Numbered from the stretch's first letter, positions 1 through 5,010 are shown. The stretch is DNA of 5,284 bases from Bradyrhizobium sp. (GCA_028290165.1 JAQGKJ010000048.1:1-5284); one strand, 5' to 3'. Notes: generated from the sequence alone by a model not told the origin. A program made the numbers and translations.

Positions 1-1
1 C

Positions 2-106
2 GTCGAGCAACGATTCAATGCGGCAAATCCGGACAAGGACGGAACCCTGGACGCCAGGGAATTGAATACAGCTGCGGGACGCGCGCTGCTGCGACTATTG
101 AGGTAG
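2..106 (+). CDS. lanM: Lanmodulin-like EF-hand protein, C-terminal fragment
   Basis: The frame opening at position 2 encodes 34 residues and stops at TAG 104-106; the 5' part lies outside the window. Residues 9-20 of the fragment form a complete EF-hand loop, NPDKDGTLDARE: Asn at loop position 1, Asp at 3, 5 and 9, Gly at 6 and the bidentate Glu at 12. Proline at loop position 2 is the known hallmark of lanmodulin, the periplasmic protein that binds lanthanides with picomolar affinity in Methylobacterium. The flanks also match what I recall of the lanmodulin C terminus: a VExxFxAANPD lead-in and an AGxALxxLxR tail. Lanmodulin's fourth loop likewise begins with Asn. The setting (pqqA next, xoxF about 5 kb downstream) fits a lanthanide role. 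A generic calmodulin-like EF-hand protein is the alternative, but it would not be expected to carry the proline or this tail. Signal peptide and the other EF-hands cannot be seen. Confidence 0.88.
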   Translation, partial: VEQRFNAANPDKDGTLDARELNTAAGRALLRLLR

Positions 107-142
107 TCGGCAAGATTTCGCTGACCGCTCGGAACATTGTCG

Positions 143-176
143 CCGATCGATTCGGAATTGTTTCGAATGCGATCGG
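143..176 (+). terminator. Imperfect hairpin between lanM and pqqA, possible terminator
   Basis: The left arm at 143-154 (CCGATCGATTCG) pairs with CGAAT at 164-168 and CGATCGG at 170-176, leaving G169 as a bulge. This gives a 12-bp stem with a 9-base loop, starting 37 bases after the lanM stop. No T-run follows, so it is not a classical intrinsic terminator. It could instead be a 3'-end stabilising or processing structure of the lanM transcript, or chance. Confidence 0.35.
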
Positions 177-230
177 AGCGAGGCTTAATATTAAAATGTC
201 GATATGAAGTGACAATGCCGATGTGAATGC

Positions 231-259
231 TTGCGTCGCACACGAGGCCGATTTATCTT
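231..259 (+). promoter_or_regulatory. Candidate sigma-70-type promoter for pqqA
   Basis: TTGCGT at 231-236 is followed after exactly 17 bases by TATCTT at 254-259, which matches four of the six -10 consensus bases. Transcription would begin near 266, giving pqqA a leader of about 40 bases. An AT-rich stretch (about 185-205) lies just upstream and could help. This is a consensus match only. Confidence 0.3.
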
Positions 260-305
260 CGTTGTAGCGCGACGAACATCGCGCCGTAGTAGTTGGGAGA
301 CCCAA

Positions 306-386
306 ATGAGCTGGAAAACTCCGAAGATTGTCGAAGTGCCGGTGGGCATGGAAATCAACATGTACGCCTGCGCAGCACGCAAATAG
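306..386 (+). CDS. pqqA: PqqA, precursor peptide of pyrroloquinoline quinone
   Basis: This is a 26-residue peptide starting MSWKTPKIVEV and ending MYACAARK. It is the ribosomally made substrate of PQQ biosynthesis. In the family the Glu and Tyr of a conserved ExxxY motif are cross-linked by the radical-SAM enzyme PqqE, assisted by PqqD, then cut out and oxidised to PQQ. Here the motif is EINMY, Glu16 to Tyr20, and the preceding VPVGM segment is also typical. The length is normal for PqqA. A GGGAG at 295-299 lies six bases before the ATG, a good ribosome binding site. No pqqB, C, D or E follows, so maturation genes must be elsewhere. Methylotrophs often carry pqqA copies apart from the other pqq genes, and excess PqqA supplies the cofactor of XoxF-type dehydrogenases. 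Identification is from the motif and is nearly certain. Confidence 0.95.
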   Translation: MSWKTPKIVEVPVGMEINMYACAARK

Positions 387-711
387 ACCGTATCGACGCG
401 ATCTGCCCGGCTCCAGAAGCGATCACTTGCTTCGAGCCGTGGCAGACGTCGCCGGAGCGGATTTTCAGAACGACGGAATCTATCTTGATGGGTTCATCCT
501 GACCCCGCGTTCATCCTCGGCGGCACTCCGCACAATCCCTCTCAGCTAAAATTATCGCTGCCATCGGCTCAGCCCGGGCCTCGGCCGGTCGGACAATATT
601 GTCCGGCGGATCGAGCGTTCCCGCGCCTCGCCATCGATCTTCTTCTTGTGATAGGATTTCCGATCGGTCAGTTATGCTGTCGCTTTCCATTCAACGGCTC
701 TCGGATTGTGG
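387..711. other. Intergenic stretch without a convincing gene
   Basis: About 325 bases separate pqqA from the beta-barrel gene. All three forward frames from 387 to about 650 were read: none begins with a plausible ribosome binding site or yields a recognisable protein, and none resembles PqqB. The only strong structure is the palindrome at 590-605. A weak 5-bp hairpin (416-420 with 429-433) lies 29 bases after the pqqA stop. Confidence 0.6.
590..605. promoter_or_regulatory. Perfect 16-bp palindrome, candidate operator
   Basis: CGGACAATATTGTCCG at 590-605 is fully self-complementary and ends 106 bases before the beta-barrel start codon. A perfect uninterrupted palindrome of this size is what a dimeric repressor or activator would bind. 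I do not recognise it as the site of a particular regulator. No T-run follows, so it is not terminator-like. Confidence 0.4.
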
Positions 712-1578
712 ATGCCTCCTGGTCTTGCCACGTTTCGGACGGCGCTCGCGTGTTTCTCGGCGCTGGTCCCGGCCTGCGGCTATGCGGAAGGCATCGATAC
801 CGAGCACCTGTTTGGCTTCATCATCGGCACTGATATCGGCGGCGTCGGCGAGCGGGAATTCCAGAGCCAGACCACCGGGCGATTTTCCAAAAGCGGCGGC
901 GGCTATCGGGCGATCAACCGAGAATTCGAACTGGAGACCGTGCCCGTCAATAACTTCAGGGTGGAGATCGGAAGCGCCTTTGCCGCTCATGACATCAACG
1001 GCATCGCCGGTTTTGAGGATCGCCGGCAACTGACCTGGCAGGGTATCTCCGTTGATTTGCGCTATCGGTTTTTGGATCGGGCCACCGCACCCTTTGGCCT
1101 GACACTTGCCGTTGAGAATCACCTCAGCCGCGTAGATGAAGCCACCGCCGCCATCGTGGAAAACCACGGCACGGAGTTGACGCTGGCGGTCGACCGGGAA
1201 CTGGTGCCCAATTTTGTCGTGGCGGCTCTCAATCTGATTTACCAGCCTGAATGGACGCGCTTTCTGGGTAGCGGGGCGGCCGAACAGGAATCCACCATCG
1301 GCGCCGGGGTCGCCGTGATGGCGCGTGTGCTTCCCGACCTCTTTGTTGGCGGTGAGGCGCGGTACTTGCGCAAATACCAAGGCATTGGGCTGGATGAGTT
1401 CACGGGCCAGGCGCTGTTTGCCGGCCCGACCGCATATTTCCAACTATCGGAACGTTCGCGGCTGACGGCCACCTGGAACTTTCAGGCATGGGGACGGCCG
1501 GCCCGCTCGAGTGCCGCCCTCGATCTTGTTGATTTCGAACGTCATCAAGCGCGGCTGGTGTTCGGTGTTAATTTCTAG
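712..1578 (+). CDS. Predicted outer-membrane beta-barrel protein, function unknown
   Basis: This is a 288-residue protein read from ATG 712; a TTG at 706 would add two residues. Neither start has a clear ribosome binding site. The N terminus (MPPGLATFRTALACFSAL, then VPACGYA) looks like a signal peptide cleaved near residue 25. The rest is rich in alternating hydrophobic/polar stretches with aromatic ends, such as FRVEIGSAFAAHD, GISVDLRYRF, FVVAALNLIYQPEW, LFVGGEARYL and FQLSERSRLTATWNFQ. It finishes RLVFGVNF with a terminal Phe, the usual outer-membrane assembly signal. No plug domain or TonB box is visible, so it is not a TonB receptor. Similar barrels in rhizobia and methylotrophs are, as I recall, unnamed. 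Position in a lanthanide/methanol locus makes a channel for metal, methanol or another small molecule possible, but nothing in the sequence shows a substrate. Confidence 0.8.
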   Translation: MPPGLATFRTALACFSALVPACGYAEGIDTEHLFGFIIGTDIGGVGEREFQSQTTGRFSKSGGGYRAINREFELETVPVNNFRVEIGSAFAAHDINGIAGFEDRRQLTWQGISVDLRYRFLDRATAPFGLTLAVENHLSRVDEATAAIVENHGTELTLAVDRELVPNFVVAALNLIYQPEWTRFLGSGAAEQESTIGAGVAVMARVLPDLFVGGEARYLRKYQGIGLDEFTGQALFAGPTAYFQLSERSRLTATWNFQAWGRPARSSAALDLVDFERHQARLVFGVNF

Positions 1579-1690
1579 GCGTCAGACTGGCTCCCGGGCT
1601 CAAAGGTGTCCAAGAACCAATTGCCTCCCGGTGTCTTGAAACTTGGCTCTGCTGGTTTCGTATCCTTGGGTGCTATCTATCCGGTGATGC

Positions 1691-1695
1691 AAGGA
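1691..1695 (+). promoter_or_regulatory. Ribosome binding site favouring the start at 1704
   Basis: AAGGA lies eight bases before ATG 1704. The in-frame ATG at 1695 overlaps its last base and so could not use it. Confidence 0.4.
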
Positions 1696-1703
1696 TGTCA
1701 GGC

Positions 1704-1940
1704 ATGAATCCGATAGACTTAATTGTGACCGTATGTGCCGTGCTGTCGCCGGCGACCTGCCAGGAGACGCATCTGGTTTTTTCGGGGAGTGCCTCCCTGC
1801 AGCAATGCGTCATGGGTGCGCAGCCCTACATTGCACAATGGGTGGGCGAGCATCCGAAATGGAACGCGGTGCGGTGGCGCTGCGAATATCCGCACAGCCA
1901 TGACAAGGCGGACGCGCGCGGCGCGACGCCTGTGGGCTGA
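1704..1940 (+). CDS. Small cysteine-containing protein, function unknown
   Basis: This is a 78-residue protein read from ATG 1704, chosen over ATG 1695 because of ribosome binding site spacing. A short hydrophobic N-terminal stretch (residues 4-16) may be a weak signal peptide, although it has no positive charge before it. Four cysteines occur at 11, 19, 35 and 60. The body contains CQETHLVF, LQQC and a HPKWNAVRWRC motif. I recall unnamed small proteins of this type, with HPKW..VRW.C near the end, in Bradyrhizobium-like bacteria. The gene follows the beta-barrel by 125 bases on the same strand and may share its transcript. It ends 24 bases before the convergent stop of the next gene. No function can be assigned; reality of the gene rests on the ribosome binding site and the family-like motif. 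Confidence 0.68.
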   Translation: MNPIDLIVTVCAVLSPATCQETHLVFSGSASLQQCVMGAQPYIAQWVGEHPKWNAVRWRCEYPHSHDKADARGATPVG

Positions 1941-1964
1941 TCACGGTTTGAGGCTGCGGCAAGG

Positions 1965-2315
1965 CTACGGGTTGCAGTCCTTCAAGTCTTTGTCGGCGAT
2001 TGAGAACACGGCGTCGGACTTGATTTCAATATCCCGCACAAAGCATTGCCTCGCATCATCCCGATAGCCGACTTTTGCATCGTAGCGTCCGGGTTCCACG
2101 CCTGTGATGCGCAGACGCTCGTCGTGGTCAACCTCCTTGTCCTTGTCGTTCAGGGTCTGGTTGGCACCCCAACTGTCCTTGCCGGCAGGCGAAAGCTGAA
2201 AGCTGGAAATGGTCGCGGTGGTCAGGTTCCAGAACCGGATCCCCTTGCCCTGCGCCATGGATTGGCCGGGCGACGCGACCAGGAAGACCGCGACGACAAA
2301 GACAGCACGCAACAT
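1965..2315 (-). CDS. Small secreted Asp-rich protein, function unknown
   Basis: This is a 116-residue protein. Residues 1-21 (MLRAVFVVAVFLVASPGQSM, then A) form a clear signal peptide with an AxA-like SMA cleavage site, so the mature product is periplasmic. The mature part starts QGKGIRFWNLT and contains an LSPAGKDSWG segment and an acidic stretch NDKDKEVDHDERL at 56-68 with Asp at 57, 59, 63 and 65. It then has GVEPGRYD and ends with the pair Cys91 and Cys114, which could form a disulfide. Alternating hydrophobic strands suggest a small beta-sandwich. I recall similar unnamed proteins in alphaproteobacteria but no function. The acidic stretch resembles an EF-hand loop in spacing but lacks Gly at 6 and Glu at 12. 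The gene is divergent from 2477-2836 and convergent with 1704-1940. Confidence 0.87.
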   Translation of the reverse strand: MLRAVFVVAVFLVASPGQSMAQGKGIRFWNLTTATISSFQLSPAGKDSWGANQTLNDKDKEVDHDERLRITGVEPGRYDAKVGYRDDARQCFVRDIEIKSDAVFSIADKDLKDCNP

Positions 2316-2320
2316 CATGA

Positions 2321-2326
2321 CCTCCC
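2321..2326 (-). promoter_or_regulatory. Ribosome binding site deciding the start at 2315
   Basis: On the minus strand GGGAGG is followed by tandem ATG codons at 2318 and 2315. Spacing is two bases to the first and five to the second, so the second is preferred. A TTG farther upstream at 2339 lies before the site and is not credible. Confidence 0.7.
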
Positions 2327-2434
2327 GATTTTTCCTCAACCGTTCTTCTATGAGACGAGCCTATTGCGCCAGCCATGTTGACCCATCTGGAAGCCTTTCA
2401 CGATCAATCGTTTCTCCGTCGGGCGTGTTCTCCC

Positions 2435-2440
2435 TATAAT
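2435..2440 (+). promoter_or_regulatory. Perfect TATAAT -10 box for the 2477 gene
   Basis: TATAAT at 2435-2440 matches the -10 consensus exactly and lies 36 bases before ATG 2477. No good -35 element is seen at 16-18 bases spacing (TTCTCC at 2412-2417 is the nearest). Expected transcription start is near 2447, which would leave a leader of about 30 bases. Confidence 0.5.
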
Positions 2441-2465
2441 AATCGCATGGCTCCGAGCCCGCATC

Positions 2466-2471
2466 AGGAGG
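2466..2471 (+). promoter_or_regulatory. Consensus ribosome binding site deciding the start at 2477
   Basis: AGGAGG lies five bases before ATG 2477. Upstream in-frame ATGs at 2375 and 2447 have no such site, and 2447 coincides with the expected transcription start. Confidence 0.8.
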
Positions 2472-2476
2472 ACGCG

Positions 2477-2836
2477 ATGACACTTGCCGGATCGATGCAC
2501 CGCAACATCTGCGTCATCGTCGCGCTGGCAGCAACAGCCGTTGTCGCACGTGCCGATGACGTCAACGATTATCCCACGTCGGCGCGATCGGAATATGTAT
2601 TCGGCTGCCTCAAGGCGAACGGCGAAACGCGGCAGGCGATCGAGCAATGCTCCTGCTCCATCGACGTCGTCGCGTCCTTGCTGCCCTATGACCGCTACAT
2701 CACGGCCGAGACCGTGCTCAGCATGTCGCAGGTGCGCGGAAATCTTGGCGGACAATTCCGCTCTTCCGAACAGGCGAACAGCGCGCTCAACGATCTTCGA
2801 AGGGCCCAGGCCGAAGCGGAAGTGAGATGTTTCTAG
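2477..2836 (+). CDS. Secreted four-cysteine protein, function unknown
   Basis: This is a 119-residue protein. Residues 7-26 (MHRNICVIVALAATAVVARA) form a signal peptide with a short N-terminal extension, cleaved at ARA before DDVNDY. The mature chain has Cys44, Cys58, Cys60 and Cys118. Key motifs are SEYVFGCLKANGETRQ, EQCSCSIDV (a CxC pair) and LPYDRYITAETVLSM. The rest is predicted alpha-helical, ending in a charged helix (LNDLRRAQAEAEVRCF). I recall similar unnamed proteins beside quinoprotein dehydrogenase genes in methylotrophic alphaproteobacteria, but this is memory. The cysteine arrangement could hold a disulfide pair or bind metal; no CxxCH is present, so it is not a c-type cytochrome. 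It is convergent with the SoxYZ-like gene, 48 bases away, and has its own promoter and a strong ribosome binding site. Confidence 0.87.
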   Translation: MTLAGSMHRNICVIVALAATAVVARADDVNDYPTSARSEYVFGCLKANGETRQAIEQCSCSIDVVASLLPYDRYITAETVLSMSQVRGNLGGQFRSSEQANSALNDLRRAQAEAEVRCF

Positions 2837-2884
2837 GGCGCGGCGTAGCTCGCGGTTGTGCGTCCCTCGCAATATCTTGCAGCT

Positions 2885-3715
2885 TCAAATCCCGGAACCG
2901 TCGGTCTTCCATTCATTCTGGAATACGTGGCCCTCGGTGTCCTTGGCTTCGACGCGGAAGCGCTTGGCGCCATTTGGCACGTAGGTGAAACGAATATTGG
3001 GATCTTCCGAAATAGAGATCCCGCCTTCCATCGCCAGCACCAGGCTGTCGTCCTGCCACACCCGCAATTCATTGACGAAGAAGGGCGGGATATAGAGGTG
3101 CGTGAGTTGGTCCATTTGCAGGCCGGAATTATTGGGATGACCGATCATGATCTGTGCCTCGCGAGCACCGCTGGCGGGGCCCTCGCCAGATTTTGCGAAT
3201 TGCCTGAATCGCATCTGGCCGAGCCTGGCTTTCGCCTCGTCGGCGTTCTTTGCGGCCGGCGCCGAACATCCGCCGGACGCCTTCACGTAGGTCTTCGTCA
3301 TGTAGAGCTCGCCGTCGCTCAGTTCGGCGACAGCATGGACGTCGGTATAACTGTTGACGCGCACGCGTGTGGAGATTTCCGATACCGAGGAGTCCTGTCC
3401 GAGCTCAAAACGCGCCGCCATCGGCGCCGGGTTCTGGTCGATCACCAGCGTAATTGCCCGGACGCGGCGAGTATCGCCGGGTGGAAGCTTAACGCGCAGG
3501 GTGACGGGAACGATCGCCGCGTCCTCGGCACGATACGGCATCTCCACGGCAATCATGCCCGCGCCGTCGTTCATCGCGCGGTTTTTGAAGATGTCCTGTA
3601 CAAGGCCGGGCCACGGATCATAGGCGTCGGGCGCCGCCGCGGTCGGATGTACGCCAAACGGCAACGCGGCAAGGAGACTTGCGATGCAGAGCAGGCGGGC
3701 AGAGTGTCTCAACAT
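2885..3715 (-). CDS. Quinoprotein dehydrogenase-associated SoxYZ-like carrier
   Basis: This 276-residue secreted protein resembles SoxY fused to SoxZ. Residues 1-28 are a signal peptide (MLRHSARLLCIASLLAALPF, then GVHPTAAA). About 30-155 is the SoxY-like part, opening with DPWPGLVQDIFKNRAM and ending in VKASGGCSAP. Cys150 of that motif matches the swinging-arm cysteine that in SoxY ends a GGCGG tail and carries sulfur intermediates. About 165-272 is the SoxZ-like part, with LTHLYIPPFFVNELRVW and a final immunoglobulin-like strand FQNEWKTDGSG. In Sox systems the two are separate subunits; this fused form is known next to PQQ dehydrogenases, and its cargo is not established. The start is ATG 3715, seven bases after AGGAG on the minus strand; ATGs at 3766 and 3784 have no comparable site. 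It lies 59 bases downstream of the MBL-fold gene, probably the same operon. Confidence 0.92.
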   Translation of the reverse strand: MLRHSARLLCIASLLAALPFGVHPTAAAPDAYDPWPGLVQDIFKNRAMNDGAGMIAVEMPYRAEDAAIVPVTLRVKLPPGDTRRVRAITLVIDQNPAPMAARFELGQDSSVSEISTRVRVNSYTDVHAVAELSDGELYMTKTYVKASGGCSAPAAKNADEAKARLGQMRFRQFAKSGEGPASGAREAQIMIGHPNNSGLQMDQLTHLYIPPFFVNELRVWQDDSLVLAMEGGISISEDPNIRFTYVPNGAKRFRVEAKDTEGHVFQNEWKTDGSGI

Positions 3716-3722
3716 GGCCGCG

Positions 3723-3727
3723 CTCCT
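3723..3727 (-). promoter_or_regulatory. Ribosome binding site deciding the SoxYZ-like start
   Basis: AGGAG on the minus strand, within a longer GAGAGGAG, lies seven bases before ATG 3715. The chosen start gives a clean signal peptide, whereas starts at 3766 or 3784 would add an extra hydrophobic segment. Confidence 0.7.
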
Positions 3728-3774
3728 CTCGACGATCAGAACAACTGACGTCAAAATATACTTCATCGACTGGG

Positions 3775-4704
3775 TTATTCCCATTCAATTTCCGAGAATG
3801 CTGCGGTCGCGTTGCGCGCATTGTAGTCGTCGAACAATTCCCATCGCGATCGTTCGGAGGCAGCAGCAATATTGGCGGCGACATCTATCGGTTTGCCTTG
3901 CGCGATCAGGGCGCGAGTATCTGACGCCAGCGTTTCCAGGTAGCGCCGCTGATCGGTAAGGGCTGCTGGCCAATCATTCACAGGACCGTGACCGGGAACC
4001 GCCCGCTGCGCGGAAATGGCGCCAAGCTCGCCCATGATCGTTAGCCAGCCGCGAATGCTGCCGTCGACGACGGGTATGTGGGTGAGAAACACGAGGTCGC
4101 CTGCGAACAAGGTATGGCTTTGCTCGTCGAGCACGGTGAGATCGCTGTCGCTGTGCGCTGTCGGCCACGCCCGCAGGACGAGGTTCCGGTGTCCGAGATC
4201 GAGGGCGAGGGTTCCATCCACCAGAACCGTAGGCGGGATGATGCGCACCTCGCCGATCAAATCATCGCCCATGATCCGGCGAAAGGCGTCGATGTAGAAC
4301 TGTCCGCGTGCGGCCAGTGTTCGCGGCAGATTCTTGTGACCGACGAAGTCGGTTCCATCCACTAGGAATGCTGCATTGCCAAATACGTGAGCGGGGTGAC
4401 CGTGCGTATTTATCACGTATCGGATCGGCTTTTCCGTGCGGGCGCGGATGGCCGCGAGCAACCGCCTGCCTTCGCGCGCACTGCCTCCCGTATCTATGAC
4501 CGCGACGGCATCGTTGCCGATGATGAATCCAATATTGGCAATGGCTCCCTCATTCTCCCGGGTCATGAGCGCGGTTGCGCCCGTACGCACAAACAGTCCA
4601 GGCGCGATTTCGCTGACGCGGAGCGGTCGTTGCTCTTCCTGCGCAAGCGCTGGCGCGGCAAGCATCGCCAGCGCCGCAAGAAGAATAATTGAGCGATGAA
4701 TCAT
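3775..4704 (-). CDS. Quinoprotein relay system zinc metallohydrolase (MBL fold)
   Basis: This 309-residue exported protein has a metallo-beta-lactamase fold and is of the SoxH-related type found beside PQQ-dependent dehydrogenases. Residues 1-21 (MIHRSIILLAALAMLAAPAL, then A) are a signal peptide, giving a periplasmic product. The fold's first motif is THGHPAHVFGN, with ligands His101, His103 and His106. The usual Asp between them is Ala105. His184 (PTAHSDSD), Asp203 (LFAGDLVF) and His239 (VPGHGPV) supply the other metal ligands, and Asp71 is the conserved DTGG strand residue. The start is ATG 4704; a GTG at 4722 would add six residues, and neither has a strong ribosome binding site. The substrate is unknown; family association suggests a hydrolase working with the SoxYZ-like carrier just downstream. 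It is divergent from xoxF. Confidence 0.92.
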   Translation of the reverse strand: MIHRSIILLAALAMLAAPALAQEEQRPLRVSEIAPGLFVRTGATALMTRENEGAIANIGFIIGNDAVAVIDTGGSAREGRRLLAAIRARTEKPIRYVINTHGHPAHVFGNAAFLVDGTDFVGHKNLPRTLAARGQFYIDAFRRIMGDDLIGEVRIIPPTVLVDGTLALDLGHRNLVLRAWPTAHSDSDLTVLDEQSHTLFAGDLVFLTHIPVVDGSIRGWLTIMGELGAISAQRAVPGHGPVNDWPAALTDQRRYLETLASDTRALIAQGKPIDVAANIAAASERSRWELFDDYNARNATAAFSEIEWE

Positions 4705-4797
4705 CCGTACGGTGTCCGTCACACCATGGAATACGGAATTATGCGCAATGCATGGCGCTGCATCGCAGCAGCAAAAAATTCGCAGAAATTATTTTTA

Positions 4798-4826
4798 TTG
4801 CACGCTCCAATTGACGGGCATAACAT
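4798..4826 (+). promoter_or_regulatory. Candidate xoxF promoter
   Basis: TTGCAC at 4798-4803 and TAACAT at 4821-4826 are exactly 17 bases apart. They match three and four of six consensus bases, and an AT-rich block lies immediately upstream. Transcription would begin near 4833, leaving a leader of about 190 bases before ATG 5024. The match is modest. Confidence 0.3.
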
Positions 4827-4851
4827 TTCAACGTTTCCGGCTTCAATTGGA
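4806..4851. repeat. Inverted repeat TCCAATTGA / TCAATTGGA
   Basis: Arms of nine bases at 4806-4814 and 4843-4851 are perfectly complementary, separated by 28 bases. One arm falls in the spacer of the candidate xoxF promoter and the other just after its expected transcription start. That arrangement suits a regulator that binds both arms or loops the promoter. Confidence 0.45.
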
Positions 4852-4903
4852 CCCCGGTTCACTGGATGGCCGATGGTCTTGTGGAAGTTGGCGGGCGCAG
4901 ACG

Positions 4904-4978
4904 CCGAAAGTGTAGCGCGTAGCAGCTTTCGGGGAATGCATCCCGCAGCAAGATCCGACGCTGGGCGCATCACAGCCC
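4904..4978 (+). other. Possible structured 5' leader of xoxF
   Basis: Three short stems occur in succession. CCGAAAG (4904-4910) pairs with CTTTCGG (4926-4932); GGGA (4932-4935) with TCCC (4941-4944) across a five-base loop; and GGGC (4963-4966) with GCCC (4975-4978) across eight bases. The first two share base 4932 and could be mutually exclusive. The stems are short and no known riboswitch is recognised. Confidence 0.2.
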
Positions 4979-5010
4979 GCAAAGCGAAAATAAGAACGTA
5001 AAGCAACCCT

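Noticed and set aside
15..305. Minus-strand open frame of 96 codons opposite lanM and the pqqA leader
   Set aside because: It is antisense to a recognised EF-hand coding end, has no ribosome binding site and encodes no family-like sequence.
293..549. Two plus-strand open frames overlapping pqqA and continuing past it
   Set aside because: They run in the wrong frames through pqqA, which is certain. Their products are low-complexity Arg/Ser-rich and unrecognisable.
486..651. Possible decayed coding remnant (AFILGGTPHNPSQLKLSL in one frame)
   Set aside because: The phrase faintly recalls the C terminus of MocR-type aminotransferase regulators, but it is too short and has no supporting flanking sequence or motif.
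691..1443. Minus-strand open frame of 250 codons
   Set aside because: It is the shadow of the beta-barrel gene, which has a signal peptide, barrel-like strands and a terminal Phe. The minus product has none of these.
2046..2439. Plus-strand open frames over and beyond the 116-residue secreted protein
   Set aside because: They are antisense to a gene with a clear signal peptide and ribosome binding site, and their products show no recognisable features.
2348..2872. Minus-strand open frame of 174 codons
   Set aside because: It is antisense to the 2477-2836 gene, which has a consensus ribosome binding site, a -10 box and a signal peptide.
2858..3748. Plus-strand open frame of 296 codons
   Set aside because: It is the shadow of the SoxYZ-like gene. 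High GC at third positions keeps the opposite frame open; the product is His/Arg-rich without family motifs.
4719..5006. Open frames on both strands in the xoxF upstream region
   Set aside because: They lack ribosome binding sites and family likeness, and fill the region expected to hold divergent promoters.
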